Below are positions 42,007-50,645 of a stretch of 64,000 bases of DNA, in pieces (within the stretch, counting starts at the first letter, position 1; every line of letters begins with the position of its first letter). Made by a program: the position numbers and the translations under genes. Location: assembly GCF_003851685.1 (NCBI RefSeq), contig NZ_CP027727.1, positions 1,984,001-2,048,000 of the forward strand, written 5' to 3'. The notes under the pieces were generated by a model. That model ran no database searches. It was not told the origin of the DNA and was given only the letters and a program-made list of their open reading frames with translations. This DNA comes from Pseudomonas sp. R5-89-07. Lineage in GTDB: Bacteria; Pseudomonadota; Gammaproteobacteria; Pseudomonadales; Pseudomonadaceae.

Positions 42007-43766
42007 GCGGGCAGCAGGTCCAGGCTGTCGATCACATGAATGCTGTAGCCGGCTATATCCTTGGCATGGTGCTTGGCCTGCGACGCCAGTTCCGCCAACT
42101 GGCTGGCATCGAGTTGTGCACAGGCCTGTGGATACAAATGCACCACGCCAATCGACAGGGAAAGCAAAGCGAACTCTTGGCGTACGCCCTGGCGGTTGAG
42201 CGCGACGAAGCAGCCGGCATCAAGGTGCTCGGCGCGGTAGAAGCGCCGGCATTGGGTGTGAAAATCATCCAGCAGTTGATTGAGCCGTTTGCGCCAGTCC
42301 TGCGGGCCCAGCACCAACAGAAAGTCATCACCACCGATGTGCCCGACAAAGTCGCGGCTGGGATCGACCCGGTCATTCAGGCACTGCGCCAGGCACAGCA
42401 GCACTTCATCCCCGCGCCCATACCCGTAGATATCGTTGAATGGCTTGAAGCTATCGATATCCACGTAGCAGATCACTGATTCACGCTGTTGTTGCAGCAG
42501 ACGCGTCAGGCACTGCTGGATCGGCACGTTGCCCGGCAGCAGAGTGAGCGGGTTGGCATAGCGCGCCTGCTGGATTTTCAGTTCGGTGATCAGCTTGAGC
42601 ACATCGATGACCCGGCCGAGGCCCAGATAGTCGCCGTTCAAGGTGATGATGAAGTCTTCTTCAATGCGTTGCCGTGCGCGGCTGGTCAGCAAGCGGCTGA
42701 CTTGCTGCAGGGATTGGCTCAACTCGACTGCCAGAAAGTCATCGCTCATCAGGCGGCTGATGGGTTTGCGTGCGAACAGGTCGGTGGCGAACGGTTTGAG
42801 CAGCGCGTCCGACAGCGAGTGTCGATGCACGATGCCAACGGGGTGGCCGCGGCTATCGAGCACCGCCAGTGAGTTGAGGTTGGCCTGGCGACGGAATGAT
42901 TCGAGCACCTGGGCGGTTGCCGTGTCCTGATCCACCGCCGGCTGTTCATTGAGCAGGGCGCTAAGGTCACTGTTTTCTTCACTGAGGGCGATATTGGCGT
43001 TATCCGGCTTGGGCAGCATCAAACGTGCTTCCTGCGGCGGCTGTTCCTGGGGGCGGCAAAGCAGGTAGCCCTGGACCAGGTCGACACCCATTTCCGTCAA
43101 CACCGCCAATTCCTCCGGCAACTCAATCCCTTCGGCGATCACCTGGGCGCGGGATGCCTTGGCGATCTGCAGGATCGAGCCGACGAATTCGCGCTTGAGG
43201 GCGTCCTGGTGAATGCCGTCGATAAAGTGTCGGTCGATCTTCACATAATCCGGGCGCAGCTCCGACCACAAGCGCAGGCTGGAGTAACCGGCACCCAGGT
43301 CATCCAGGGCAATGGCAAAACCCATGTGGCGATAGTGATGCAACGCGGTCTGCAACAGCTGGAAATCATCGGTGGGCGTCTGCTCGGTGAGTTCGATCAC
43401 CACCTGGCTGGGTGGAATACCGAAGTCGCGCAGCAGCTGCAACGTGCGCCCTGGTTGGTGCGCCGTCTCCATCAAGGATTCCGGCGAGATATTGAGAAAC
43501 AGCTTGCCCGGCAGCTTCTGCTCGCTGAAGCGCCGGCATGCGCTCTCACGGCAGGCCATCTCCAGTTCGCTCAGGCGCCCGGCATGGCTGGCGATGGAAA
43601 ACAGGGCGACGGGGGAGTGCAGCGGGCTGTTGGACGGGCCGCGACTGAGGGCCTCGTAGCCCAGAATGCGTCGTTCAGACAGGCAAATGATGGGTTGGAA
43701 CAGGCTGTGCAAACTGCCTTGAGCCAGGATAGAGCCCAGTGCATCCAGCTGTTCGGTCATGGTCAT
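42003..43766 (-). CDS. c-di-GMP protein: EAL phosphodiesterase, CBS pair and GGDEF domain
   Basis: 587 residues. The N-terminal EAL domain (about 15-255) has all catalytic elements: YEALSRG, FLNISPES, VIELTEQ, ALDDLGAGYSSL, YVKIDR, VIAEGIE and the late VQGYLL. It should hydrolyse c-di-GMP. A CBS pair (about 275-400) follows and may bind adenine nucleotides. The C-terminal GGDEF domain (about 415-585) carries GGDDF rather than GGDEF/GGEEF and no RxxD inhibitory site, so it may be a regulatory or weak cyclase. The reverse order (EAL first) is notable. The protein is cytoplasmic. Confidence 0.9.
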   Translation of the reverse strand: MTMTEQLDALGSILAQGSLHSLFQPIICLSERRILGYEALSRGPSNSPLHSPVALFSIASHAGRLSELEMACRESACRRFSEQKLPGKLFLNISPESLMETAHQPGRTLQLLRDFGIPPSQVVIELTEQTPTDDFQLLQTALHHYRHMGFAIALDDLGAGYSSLRLWSELRPDYVKIDRHFIDGIHQDALKREFVGSILQIAKASRAQVIAEGIELPEELAVLTEMGVDLVQGYLLCRPQEQPPQEARLMLPKPDNANIALSEENSDLSALLNEQPAVDQDTATAQVLESFRRQANLNSLAVLDSRGHPVGIVHRHSLSDALLKPFATDLFARKPISRLMSDDFLAVELSQSLQQVSRLLTSRARQRIEEDFIITLNGDYLGLGRVIDVLKLITELKIQQARYANPLTLLPGNVPIQQCLTRLLQQQRESVICYVDIDSFKPFNDIYGYGRGDEVLLCLAQCLNDRVDPSRDFVGHIGGDDFLLVLGPQDWRKRLNQLLDDFHTQCRRFYRAEHLDAGCFVALNRQGVRQEFALLSLSIGVVHLYPQACAQLDASQLAELASQAKHHAKDIAGYSIHVIDSLDLLPA

Positions 43767-43785
43767 GGCGATCTCGATCGAAAAA

Positions 43786-43818
43786 AAAGGACCGCAGGCT
43801 TGAAACCTGCGGTCCTTT
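43786..43818 (-). terminator. Terminator after prc
   Basis: A 13-bp stem: AAAGGACCGCAGG (43786-43798), loop of seven, CCTGCGGTCCTTT (43806-43818). A-tract and T-tract on both sides mean it could act both ways. It lies between prc and the c-di-GMP gene. Confidence 0.9.
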
Positions 43819-43884
43819 ATTTCACGACAGAATGATGTCTATATGATGACACTCTTGGGAGCGTTCACATTAAATCGCCATCAT

Positions 43885-45966
43885 TTACTGCTTGGCCACC
43901 TGCTTGGTGATTTTCAGGTAGTCCAGCAGGATGCGACCGGTCTCGGCCAGATAGGCGTCGTCTTCCGGCTTGGTTTTATCGGCCTCGGTCGGCAGCGCGT
44001 CTTCATCTTCTTTCTTCAGCTCTTTGAGCGGCTCTTCGCCCTTGGCCTTGCGACGCACGTTTTCCAGGACCAGCTGTTGATTTTCAATGTCGGCGTGCTG
44101 CTTGCGACGATCCGCTTCGTTGAGGCTGACGGTTTTCTCTTCCATCAACTTCTTGGCCAGGGCCAGCTTGTCGCGGATGAATACGAACTCGGCGTCCTTG
44201 GCGGAGCGAGTGTCGTGGTCAGCTTTCAGTTGGGTCAGGAACGGCTTGAACGGGTCCGATGCCGGCTTGATCGCTGGACGGATGGTGTCCCACGGCATGG
44301 CTTCGGGCAGGGCACTCTCGCCGATTTCCTTGGTGTCGATGATCGACGGGAAGTCGATGTCCGGCAGCACGCCCTGATGCTGCGTGCTCTGCCCGGAAAC
44401 CCGGTAGAACTTGGCCAGCGTCAGCTTGAGCTCGCCGTGGTTCAGCGGCTGGATGGTCTGCACGGTGCCTTTGCCGAAGGTCTGGCCACCGATGATCAGC
44501 GCACGGTGGTAGTCCTGCATGGCGCCGGCGAAGATCTCCGAGGCGGAGGCCGAGAGACGGTTGACCAGCAACGCCATCGGCCCCTTGTAGAAGGCGCCCG
44601 GGTTCTCGTCTTCCAGCACGTCGACACGACCGTCAGCATTGCGCACCAACACGGTCGGACCTTTGTCGATGAACAGGCTGGTCAGCTCGGTGGCTTCCTG
44701 CAGGGAACCGCCGCCGTTGTTACGCAGGTCGATGACCACGCCGTCGACTTTTTCTTTCTGCAATTCCGTCAGGATTTTCTTCACGTCGCGGGTGGTGGAC
44801 TTGTAGTCCGGGTCACCAGCGCGGAAGGCCTTGAAGTCCAGGTAGAAGGCCGGGATTTCAATCACCCCCAGCTTGTAGTCCTTGCCATCCTGCTTGAGGT
44901 TGAGGACTTTCTTCTGCACGGCCTGGTCTTCGAGCTTCACCGCTTCACGGGTGATGGACACGATCTTGCTGGTCTGGTCGTTCGGTGCGTTGGTGTGCGG
45001 AATCACTTCCAGGCGCACCACGCTGCCTTTCGGCCCGCGGATCAGCTTGACCACTTCGTCCAGGCGCCAGCCGACCACATCGACCATCTCTTTGTCGGCC
45101 TGGGCCACGCCGATGATCTTGTCGGCCGGGGCGACCTGCTTGGTCTTGTCCGCCGGACCTGCCGGTACCAGGCGCACGATCTTGACCTGGTCATTGTCGC
45201 TTTGCAGGACGGCACCGATGCCTTCCAGCGACAGACTCATGTTGATATCAAAGTTTTCCGCGTTATCCGGCGACAGATAATTGGTGTGCGGATCGTAGGA
45301 CATCGCAAAAGTATTGATATAAGCCTGGAAGATGTCTTCGGCACGGGTCTGGTCCAGGCGCGCCAGTTGATTCTTGTAGCGCTTGGTCAACAGCTCCTGG
45401 ATCGCCTTGGGCTCTTTGCCGGCGATCTTCAGGCGCAGCACCTCGTCCTTGACGCGTTTGCGCCACAGGTCGTCGAGCGCGGCGGTGCTGGTCAGCCAAG
45501 GGGCGTCCTTGCGATCCACCAGAAGGGTTTCCTTCTCGGTGAAGTCGAGCTTGTCGACGCCTTTGTTCAACTCACCCAGGGCGAAGTCCAGACGCGCTTT
45601 GACGCGGTCCAGGTAACGCTTGTAGATGGTGAAGCCGGGCTGCAGGTCGCCGCTCTTGAGGAAGTCGTCGAACTGGGTCTTCCACTTGTCGAACTCAGTG
45701 ATGTCACTGGCCAGGAAGTAGCTGCGCGACGGATCCAGCAGCTTGAGGTAGCTGTCGTAGATGATCACCGAGCGTGCGTCGTCCAGCGGCGGCTTGCTGT
45801 AGTGATGGCGCTTGAGCAACTCGACGACGTTAAGGCTGGCAATCACCTCATCGCGATCAGGCTGAAGGTTGTCCCAGCTGTTGGCTGCGAACGTATTGGT
45901 CGACATCGACGCGAAGCCGAGACCAATGAAAAGAGCGAGGGCGGTGCTGGGGAACAGATGCTTCAT
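43885..45966 (-). CDS. prc: Tail-specific protease Prc (AlgO-type)
   Basis: 693 residues from the Met giving MKHLFPSTALALFIGLGFA, with a signal peptide; an in-frame Met 11 codons upstream is less likely. The domains are an N-terminal helical part, PDZ (about 225-310, with SLEGIGAVLQSDNDQVKIVRLVPAGPA), the S41 peptidase core and a C-terminal DUF3340 region. The catalytic Ser lies in SASASEIFAGAM and the Lys in GGQTFGKGTVQ. Prc degrades periplasmic proteins from their C-terminus; in P. aeruginosa the orthologue AlgO affects the alginate pathway by acting on MucA. A terminator lies on each side. Confidence 0.93.
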   Translation of the reverse strand: MKHLFPSTALALFIGLGFASMSTNTFAANSWDNLQPDRDEVIASLNVVELLKRHHYSKPPLDDARSVIIYDSYLKLLDPSRSYFLASDITEFDKWKTQFDDFLKSGDLQPGFTIYKRYLDRVKARLDFALGELNKGVDKLDFTEKETLLVDRKDAPWLTSTAALDDLWRKRVKDEVLRLKIAGKEPKAIQELLTKRYKNQLARLDQTRAEDIFQAYINTFAMSYDPHTNYLSPDNAENFDINMSLSLEGIGAVLQSDNDQVKIVRLVPAGPADKTKQVAPADKIIGVAQADKEMVDVVGWRLDEVVKLIRGPKGSVVRLEVIPHTNAPNDQTSKIVSITREAVKLEDQAVQKKVLNLKQDGKDYKLGVIEIPAFYLDFKAFRAGDPDYKSTTRDVKKILTELQKEKVDGVVIDLRNNGGGSLQEATELTSLFIDKGPTVLVRNADGRVDVLEDENPGAFYKGPMALLVNRLSASASEIFAGAMQDYHRALIIGGQTFGKGTVQTIQPLNHGELKLTLAKFYRVSGQSTQHQGVLPDIDFPSIIDTKEIGESALPEAMPWDTIRPAIKPASDPFKPFLTQLKADHDTRSAKDAEFVFIRDKLALAKKLMEEKTVSLNEADRRKQHADIENQQLVLENVRRKAKGEEPLKELKKEDEDALPTEADKTKPEDDAYLAETGRILLDYLKITKQVAKQ

Positions 45967-46049
45967 GCTGATTCGACGCGGGGGCAATTGATAACGCATA
46001 TTAGGCCGTCTTTGAGGGAGCCGGTTCCATATGGTCCGGTCGCATAATG

Positions 46050-46080
46050 CAAAAAGCCCGGCGCTACTGCTACGGGCTCA
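46050..46080 (-). terminator. Terminator after HAD hydrolase gene
   Basis: On the minus strand AGCCCG, a loop of 12 and CGGGCT are followed by TTTTT. It lies between the HAD gene and prc, closing the HAD transcript. Confidence 0.6.
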
Positions 46081-46231
46081 GTCCAGACTCACTATGGAGG
46101 CACTGTGAAAGCATTGCAAGGCGTTGAGAGTCATGTCGAGTGGTGTAACAGTTCGGTCCTACCTGCAATGTAGTCCCAGTTCGCATTCGCGGGGTGGAAG
46201 CGGGCTCTCATCGCAGAGTTGTAACAGTACC

Positions 46232-46321
46232 CATGTGGGAGGGGCTTGCCCCCGATAGGGGTATGTCAGTGAAAAATGTTTCATCTGATCCACCGCCATC
46301 GGGGGCAAGCCCACACACATG
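46232..46321. repeat. Degenerate REPIN
   Basis: Left arm ATGTGGGAGGGGCTTGCCCC (one G fewer than usual) and right arm GGGGGCAAGCCCACACACAT (decayed after CCC). It lies between the HAD gene and prc, within a 350-base gap that holds no gene. Confidence 0.75.
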
Positions 46322-46350
46322 GGATCTCCCACAGGGAGATCTTGGTGGGT

Positions 46351-47004
46351 TCAGACCCAATGGTGGATCGGCCAGCCGGCCTTTTTTGCGTGTTCGTGCA
46401 GTACCGGGTCCGGGTTGACCACCTGCGGATGGTCCACCTTGCGCAATAACGGCAGGTCATTGCGCGAATCCGAATAGAAATAAGCACCCTCCAGGCTTTC
46501 GCCTTCCTGCTCCAGCCATGCCAGCAGCCGGGTGATCTTGCCTTCGCGGTAGGTCAGCACGCCGACGGTACGGCCGCTGTACACCCCATGGCTGACTTCC
46601 AGGTCGATGCCCAGCACTTCGTCGATGCCGATGCGCGCCGCAATCGGCGTGACCAGGTGCGTGCCCGATGCGGAAATCACCAGGATCCGGTCGCCATTGG
46701 CGCGGTGCCGGGCGATGGTCTTGGTCGCGTCGCTGTAGATCAGCGGCTCGATCACGTCCTCGACCCAGGGTTCCACCAAATGCTCGATTTCTTCCGGGGT
46801 GCGGCCGATCATCGGCTCCAGGCTGAAATCCATGAAGTCTTCCATGCGCAACTCGCCTCGGCTGTAGGCGGCCATCAGTTCGTCGTTCCTGCGCATGAAG
46901 GATTCAGGGTCGACCCAGCCCAGACGGCCCATCTGGGCGCTCCACAACGTGGCGCAGTCGCCGTGGATCAGGGTGTCGTCCAGATCAAAAATTACCAATG
47001 CCAT
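46351..47004 (-). CDS. HAD-IB family hydrolase (phosphoserine phosphatase-like)
   Basis: 217 residues. Motif I is MALVIFDLDDTLIHGD, motif II is VISASGTH, motif III is the Lys/Arg of YREGKITRL, and motif IV is YFYSDSRNDLPLL. These mark a phosphatase of the SerB-like HAD-IB branch, with a four-helix cap. It is downstream of the ABC importer genes (about 32 bases) and is likely part of that transcript. A phosphorylated small molecule linked to the importer's substrate could be its target; that is inference. Confidence 0.9.
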   Translation of the reverse strand: MALVIFDLDDTLIHGDCATLWSAQMGRLGWVDPESFMRRNDELMAAYSRGELRMEDFMDFSLEPMIGRTPEEIEHLVEPWVEDVIEPLIYSDATKTIARHRANGDRILVISASGTHLVTPIAARIGIDEVLGIDLEVSHGVYSGRTVGVLTYREGKITRLLAWLEQEGESLEGAYFYSDSRNDLPLLRKVDHPQVVNPDPVLHEHAKKAGWPIHHWV

Positions 47005-47036
47005 CCGTTCATGCTCTCTCAGTCGGTCGTTGCCCG

Positions 47037-48026
47037 TCAGGCTACTTCACACAGTGCGCTGGGGTCGATGGAAAGTGCCAGGCGTTGGCCGTCAGGATGC
47101 AGGTCGTCAGCGGAGCGGTTGAGTACATCCACCACCAACTCCACGCCGCGCGCCTCGATTCGATAGCGAATCACATTGCCCAGCAGGCTGTGGCTGCGCA
47201 CCAGCGCGTCGAGCTCGCCGCTGCGGCTCAGTTCGATGGCTTCGGGACGGATCGCGATGCGCCCGCTGATCGGACGTTGCAGCAGTTTGCTGGCCTTGTC
47301 GGCATCGAGCAGGTTGTAGTTGCCGATAAAACCGGCGGCGAACACATCCACCGGCGCCGTGTAGAGGGTCTCGGCATCGCCGCTCTGAACGATCTTGCCC
47401 TGGTTCATCAGGAAGATGCGATCCGACATGGTCAGCGCCTCTTCCTGGTCATGGGTCACGAAAATCGTGGTCAGCCCCAGTTCGCGCTGGATCTGGCGGA
47501 TCTGCTCGCGCAGGTGCTTGCGGATGCGTGCGTCCAGCGCCGACAGCGGCTCATCCAGCAGCAATAGGCGCGGACGGGTCACCAGGGAGCGGGCGAGGGC
47601 TACGCGTTGGCACTGGCCGCCGGACATCTGGTGCGGGTAGCGGCCAGCCAGGTCCTTGAGTTCCACCAGTTGCAGCACATCCTGCACCCGCTTGTGGCTG
47701 TCGTCGGCGTTGACCTTTTGCATGCGCAGGCCGAAGGCGACGTTCTGCTCCACGGTCATGTTGGGGAACAGCGCATAGCTCTGGAACACCATGCCGATAT
47801 GACGCTTCTGCGGGCTCAGGGGGACGATGTCCTGGCCATCCAGCAGGATCTTGCCGCTGTCCACCGAGGTCAGCCCGGCGATGCAGCGCAGCAGGGTCGA
47901 CTTGCCGCAGCCGGACGGGCCGAGCAGGGTGACAAACTCGCCCTTGGCGATTTCGCAGTTGATATCGCTGAACACCGGAGTGCCGGTGTAGCTCTTTTGC
48001 AGATGTTGGACGCTGACGAAGCTCAT
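47037..48026 (-). CDS. ABC importer ATP-binding protein (Fe/AEP/polyamine type)
   Basis: 329 residues. Walker A is GPSGCGKST, the signature is MSGGQCQRVALARSL (Met replacing Leu), Walker B is LLLLDEPLSALD, followed by the H-loop VTHDQEEALTMSD. A C-terminal TOBE-like regulatory domain spans about 240-329. The stop region ends where the HAD gene begins about 30 bases on. It forms an importer with the two permeases and binding protein upstream. This class covers ferric iron, 2-aminoethylphosphonate and spermidine systems. Confidence 0.92.
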   Translation of the reverse strand: MSFVSVQHLQKSYTGTPVFSDINCEIAKGEFVTLLGPSGCGKSTLLRCIAGLTSVDSGKILLDGQDIVPLSPQKRHIGMVFQSYALFPNMTVEQNVAFGLRMQKVNADDSHKRVQDVLQLVELKDLAGRYPHQMSGGQCQRVALARSLVTRPRLLLLDEPLSALDARIRKHLREQIRQIQRELGLTTIFVTHDQEEALTMSDRIFLMNQGKIVQSGDAETLYTAPVDVFAAGFIGNYNLLDADKASKLLQRPISGRIAIRPEAIELSRSGELDALVRSHSLLGNVIRYRIEARGVELVVDVLNRSADDLHPDGQRLALSIDPSALCEVA

Positions 48027-48823
48027 TGGCTTTTGTCCTTGTTCAAGATGTTGGCGGCCCAGGTCAGCACCAGCACAAAGAAGAAATAGGAGATCACGAC
48101 CGCGCTGGTGAAGTGTCCGCTGCTGTTGCGCATGTTGTTCAGGTACACCTGCAGGGTTTCGTAGCGTGTGCCGACCAGGATGTTGGCGAACACGAACTCA
48201 CCGAACAGGAAGGAGAACGACAGCAGCAACGCCACCATCAGGCCTTTGCGCAGGTTGGGCAGCACGACCAGGATCGCGGCCTGCCAGGTGCTGGCGCCGA
48301 GCAGTTGCGAGGCGTCCATGAGGTCGCGCAGGTTGATCGCCTGCAGGTTGTTGGTGATCGCTCGGTACATGAACGGCAACGCCACGGTGAAGTAGCAGCC
48401 GATCAGGATCCAAGGGGTACCCACCATCGCCAGCGGCCCGGAGCCATACAGCTGCAGCAGGCCCACTGACGACACCACCGGCGGCACCGCGAACGGCAGC
48501 AGGATCAGGATGTTCATCAGCGCATCCAGTTTGGGGAAGTGGTAGTGCACCACAAACAGCAGCGGCAGGATCAACACCACCGAGAGCGCCAGCGCGCCCA
48601 CGCACACCAGCAGCGATTGCGCGAAGGCCATCAGGAAGCGCGGGTCGCTCCATAGCTGCGTGTACCATTTCAGGCTGAAGCCGGCGGGCAGGATGGTGGC
48701 TGACCAACTGCTGGAGATGGAGTAGACAAAGGTGCCTACCAGTGGCAGGACCAGGATCAGGAACAGCAGGTATACCACCACTCGATGGTAGAGGGATGCC
48801 GGGCCGGCGTCAGCGCGAGACAT
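48023..48823 (-). CDS. ABC importer permease 2
   Basis: 266 residues with six membrane helices and the EAA-type loop near 195-215 (SQLLGASTWQAAILVVLPNLRKGL). It overlaps the ATPase gene by four bases and the first permease by 14 bases. It pairs with the other permease in the same importer. Confidence 0.9.
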   Translation of the reverse strand: MSRADAGPASLYHRVVVYLLFLILVLPLVGTFVYSISSSWSATILPAGFSLKWYTQLWSDPRFLMAFAQSLLVCVGALALSVVLILPLLFVVHYHFPKLDALMNILILLPFAVPPVVSSVGLLQLYGSGPLAMVGTPWILIGCYFTVALPFMYRAITNNLQAINLRDLMDASQLLGASTWQAAILVVLPNLRKGLMVALLLSFSFLFGEFVFANILVGTRYETLQVYLNNMRNSSGHFTSAVVISYFFFVLVLTWAANILNKDKSQ

Positions 48824-49646
48824 GGTAGCTCCTCTTGAGCAGCAGTTGATGGACCACCGTGACCACGGTCATCAGCGCCACCAGCACCACGGCCAGGGCG
48901 CTGGCCATGTTCGGGTCCAGTGACACATCACCGGAGACCAGCCCCGCGATGCGGATCGGCAGCACGTTGAAGTTGCCGGTGGTGAGTGCGTACACCGTGG
49001 CGTAGGCGCCCAGGGCGTTGGCCAGCAGGATGACGAACGTGCCAAGCAGTGCAGGCGTCAACACCGGCAAGCCGATATGCCGCCAGAACTGCCAGCCATT
49101 GGCGCCAAGCAGGGCCGCCGACTCCCGCCAGTCTTCGCGCAACGCGTCAAAGGCCGGGTAGAGCAGCAGCACGCCGAGGGGAATCTGAAAGTAGGTATAG
49201 AGAATGATCAAGCCGGTCTTGGAGTACAGGTTGAAGTCCTGAATGATCCCCGCCTGCTTGAGCATGATAGTAATGCTGCCGTTGAACCCCAGCAGGATGA
49301 TGAACGCGAAGGCCAGGGGCACGCCGGCGAAGTTGCTGGTCATGTTGGCGAAGGCGGTGACGAAATTGCGCAGCGGCGAATCGACCCGGCGCAGGGAGTA
49401 ACTGCCCAGCGTGGCGATGATGATGCCGAACACGCTGGAGTAGAAGCTGATCTCGAGGCTGAACTGGATCGCCTGCAGGTAGAACTTCGAACTGAAGATG
49501 CGCGTGAAGTTTTCCAGGCTCCAACCGGCGTCTTCGGTTTGCAGGCTGTTGATCAGCACCCACACCAGCGGCGCGATTTCGAACACGATAAAGAACAGCG
49601 CGAAGGGCACCAGGCACAGCAAGGCCAGCCATTTGCCGCGATTCAT
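48810..49646 (-). CDS. ABC importer permease 1
   Basis: 278 residues from the Met giving MNRGKWLALLCLVPFALFF; the longer frame would overlap the upstream phosphatase gene. Six membrane helices and the loop SAALLGANGWQFWRHIGLPVLTPAL are present. The gene starts five bases after the stop of the phosphatase-type gene, so the two are tightly coupled. Confidence 0.9.
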   Translation of the reverse strand: MNRGKWLALLCLVPFALFFIVFEIAPLVWVLINSLQTEDAGWSLENFTRIFSSKFYLQAIQFSLEISFYSSVFGIIIATLGSYSLRRVDSPLRNFVTAFANMTSNFAGVPLAFAFIILLGFNGSITIMLKQAGIIQDFNLYSKTGLIILYTYFQIPLGVLLLYPAFDALREDWRESAALLGANGWQFWRHIGLPVLTPALLGTFVILLANALGAYATVYALTTGNFNVLPIRIAGLVSGDVSLDPNMASALAVVLVALMTVVTVVHQLLLKRSYHVSR

Positions 49647-49651
49647 GGCAT

Positions 49652-50458
49652 TCACTTGAGCAGCCCCCGGCAGACGGGTTTGTCGTGGGGCACGCCGAGC
49701 AGCTCGCAGACAGTGCCGCACAGATCGGTCTGTTTCGGTGCGGCATTGGCGTCCAGGCTGAAGGCATTACCCAGGACAAACAGCGGCACTTCGCGCTCCT
49801 CCGGCAGCAGGCCGTTGTGGGAGCGGTCGTTGTTCATGCCGTGGTCGGCGGTGACCAGCACCTGGTAACCGGCGTCGAGCCAGCCTTGCAGGTAGTCGGC
49901 AAGGATGATGTCGGCCGAGCGTGCGCTGTTGCGGTATTGAGCGCTGTCGAGGCCGTGCTTGTGGCCGGCGTCGTCGATGTTCATGGGGTGCACCAGCAGA
50001 AAGTCCGGCGCGCATTTGAGGCGCAGGTTTTCGGCGTCGGCGAACAGATGGGAGTCCGGGTAATGGTCGTTCCAGTAGAAATGCCCATGCTGGATTGCCA
50101 GCGTCTTGTCGTCGGTATGACGGTCACGGGCAGCGATAAAAGGGGAGCGGTTATACAACTCGCTGACCCAATGGTAAGCCGCTGCCGCGGTGGTCAAGCC
50201 GGCCTCGGTGGCGTACTGAAAAATGCTGCGCTGGGTGGACAGGCGCGAGACGTTGTTATGGACGATGCCACTCTGGATCGGCGCAATGCCGGTCAGGATG
50301 CATTCATACAGCGGACGGGACAGGGCGGGCAGTTCACATTCCAGTGTGTAGAGGGCTGCGCGTCCTGCGCCGACATAGGCCTGCAAGTGCCCCATGGCGT
50401 GCCGGGCCACCTCGAAGTTCAGGCCGTCGAGCACGACAAGGATGACAGGGTGCTTCAT
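49652..50458 (-). CDS. Alkaline-phosphatase-superfamily enzyme (nucleotide pyrophosphatase type)
   Basis: 268 residues from the Met giving MKHPVILVVLDGLNFEVAR. The metal ligands are suggested by LVVLDGLN (first Asp), the Asn/Ser region IVHNNVSRLSTQRS, FLLVHPMNIDDAGHKHG and VLVTADHGMNNDRSHNG. The layout resembles phosphonoacetate hydrolases and nucleotide phosphodiesterases. The protein has no signal and acts in the cytoplasm. It sits between the binding-protein gene and the permeases, so it probably acts on the imported compound after uptake. That compound may be a phosphonate or phosphoester, but this is inference. Confidence 0.82.
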   Translation of the reverse strand: MKHPVILVVLDGLNFEVARHAMGHLQAYVGAGRAALYTLECELPALSRPLYECILTGIAPIQSGIVHNNVSRLSTQRSIFQYATEAGLTTAAAAYHWVSELYNRSPFIAARDRHTDDKTLAIQHGHFYWNDHYPDSHLFADAENLRLKCAPDFLLVHPMNIDDAGHKHGLDSAQYRNSARSADIILADYLQGWLDAGYQVLVTADHGMNNDRSHNGLLPEEREVPLFVLGNAFSLDANAAPKQTDLCGTVCELLGVPHDKPVCRGLLK

Positions 50459-50520
50459 GGGCGAGAGCGCTCCGCAGCAATAGACTTGACTCAATTCCCC
50501 AGGAGGAACGAGGTCCAAAG

Positions 50521-50610
50521 TGTGGGAGGGGGCTTGCCCCCGATTGCGGTGTGTCAGTGTCAGATCTGTAACTGAACCACCGCTATCGGGGGCAAGCACC
50601 CTCCCACATT
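50521..50610. repeat. REPIN inside the ABC importer operon
   Basis: TGTGGGAGGGGGCTTGCCCC (50521 on) and an inverse arm with one change ending near 50610. It lies in the 187-base gap between the binding-protein gene and the phosphatase-type gene, both on the minus strand and in one presumed operon. Confidence 0.85.
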
Positions 50611-50645
50611 GGATCTCGAGTGGATTTCCAATGTGGGCAAAAGGC

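Noticed and set aside
43843..46047. 734-codon plus-strand open frame opposite prc
   Set aside because: The minus strand encodes a complete Prc protease with catalytic Ser and Lys; the plus frame has only low-complexity hydrophobic runs.
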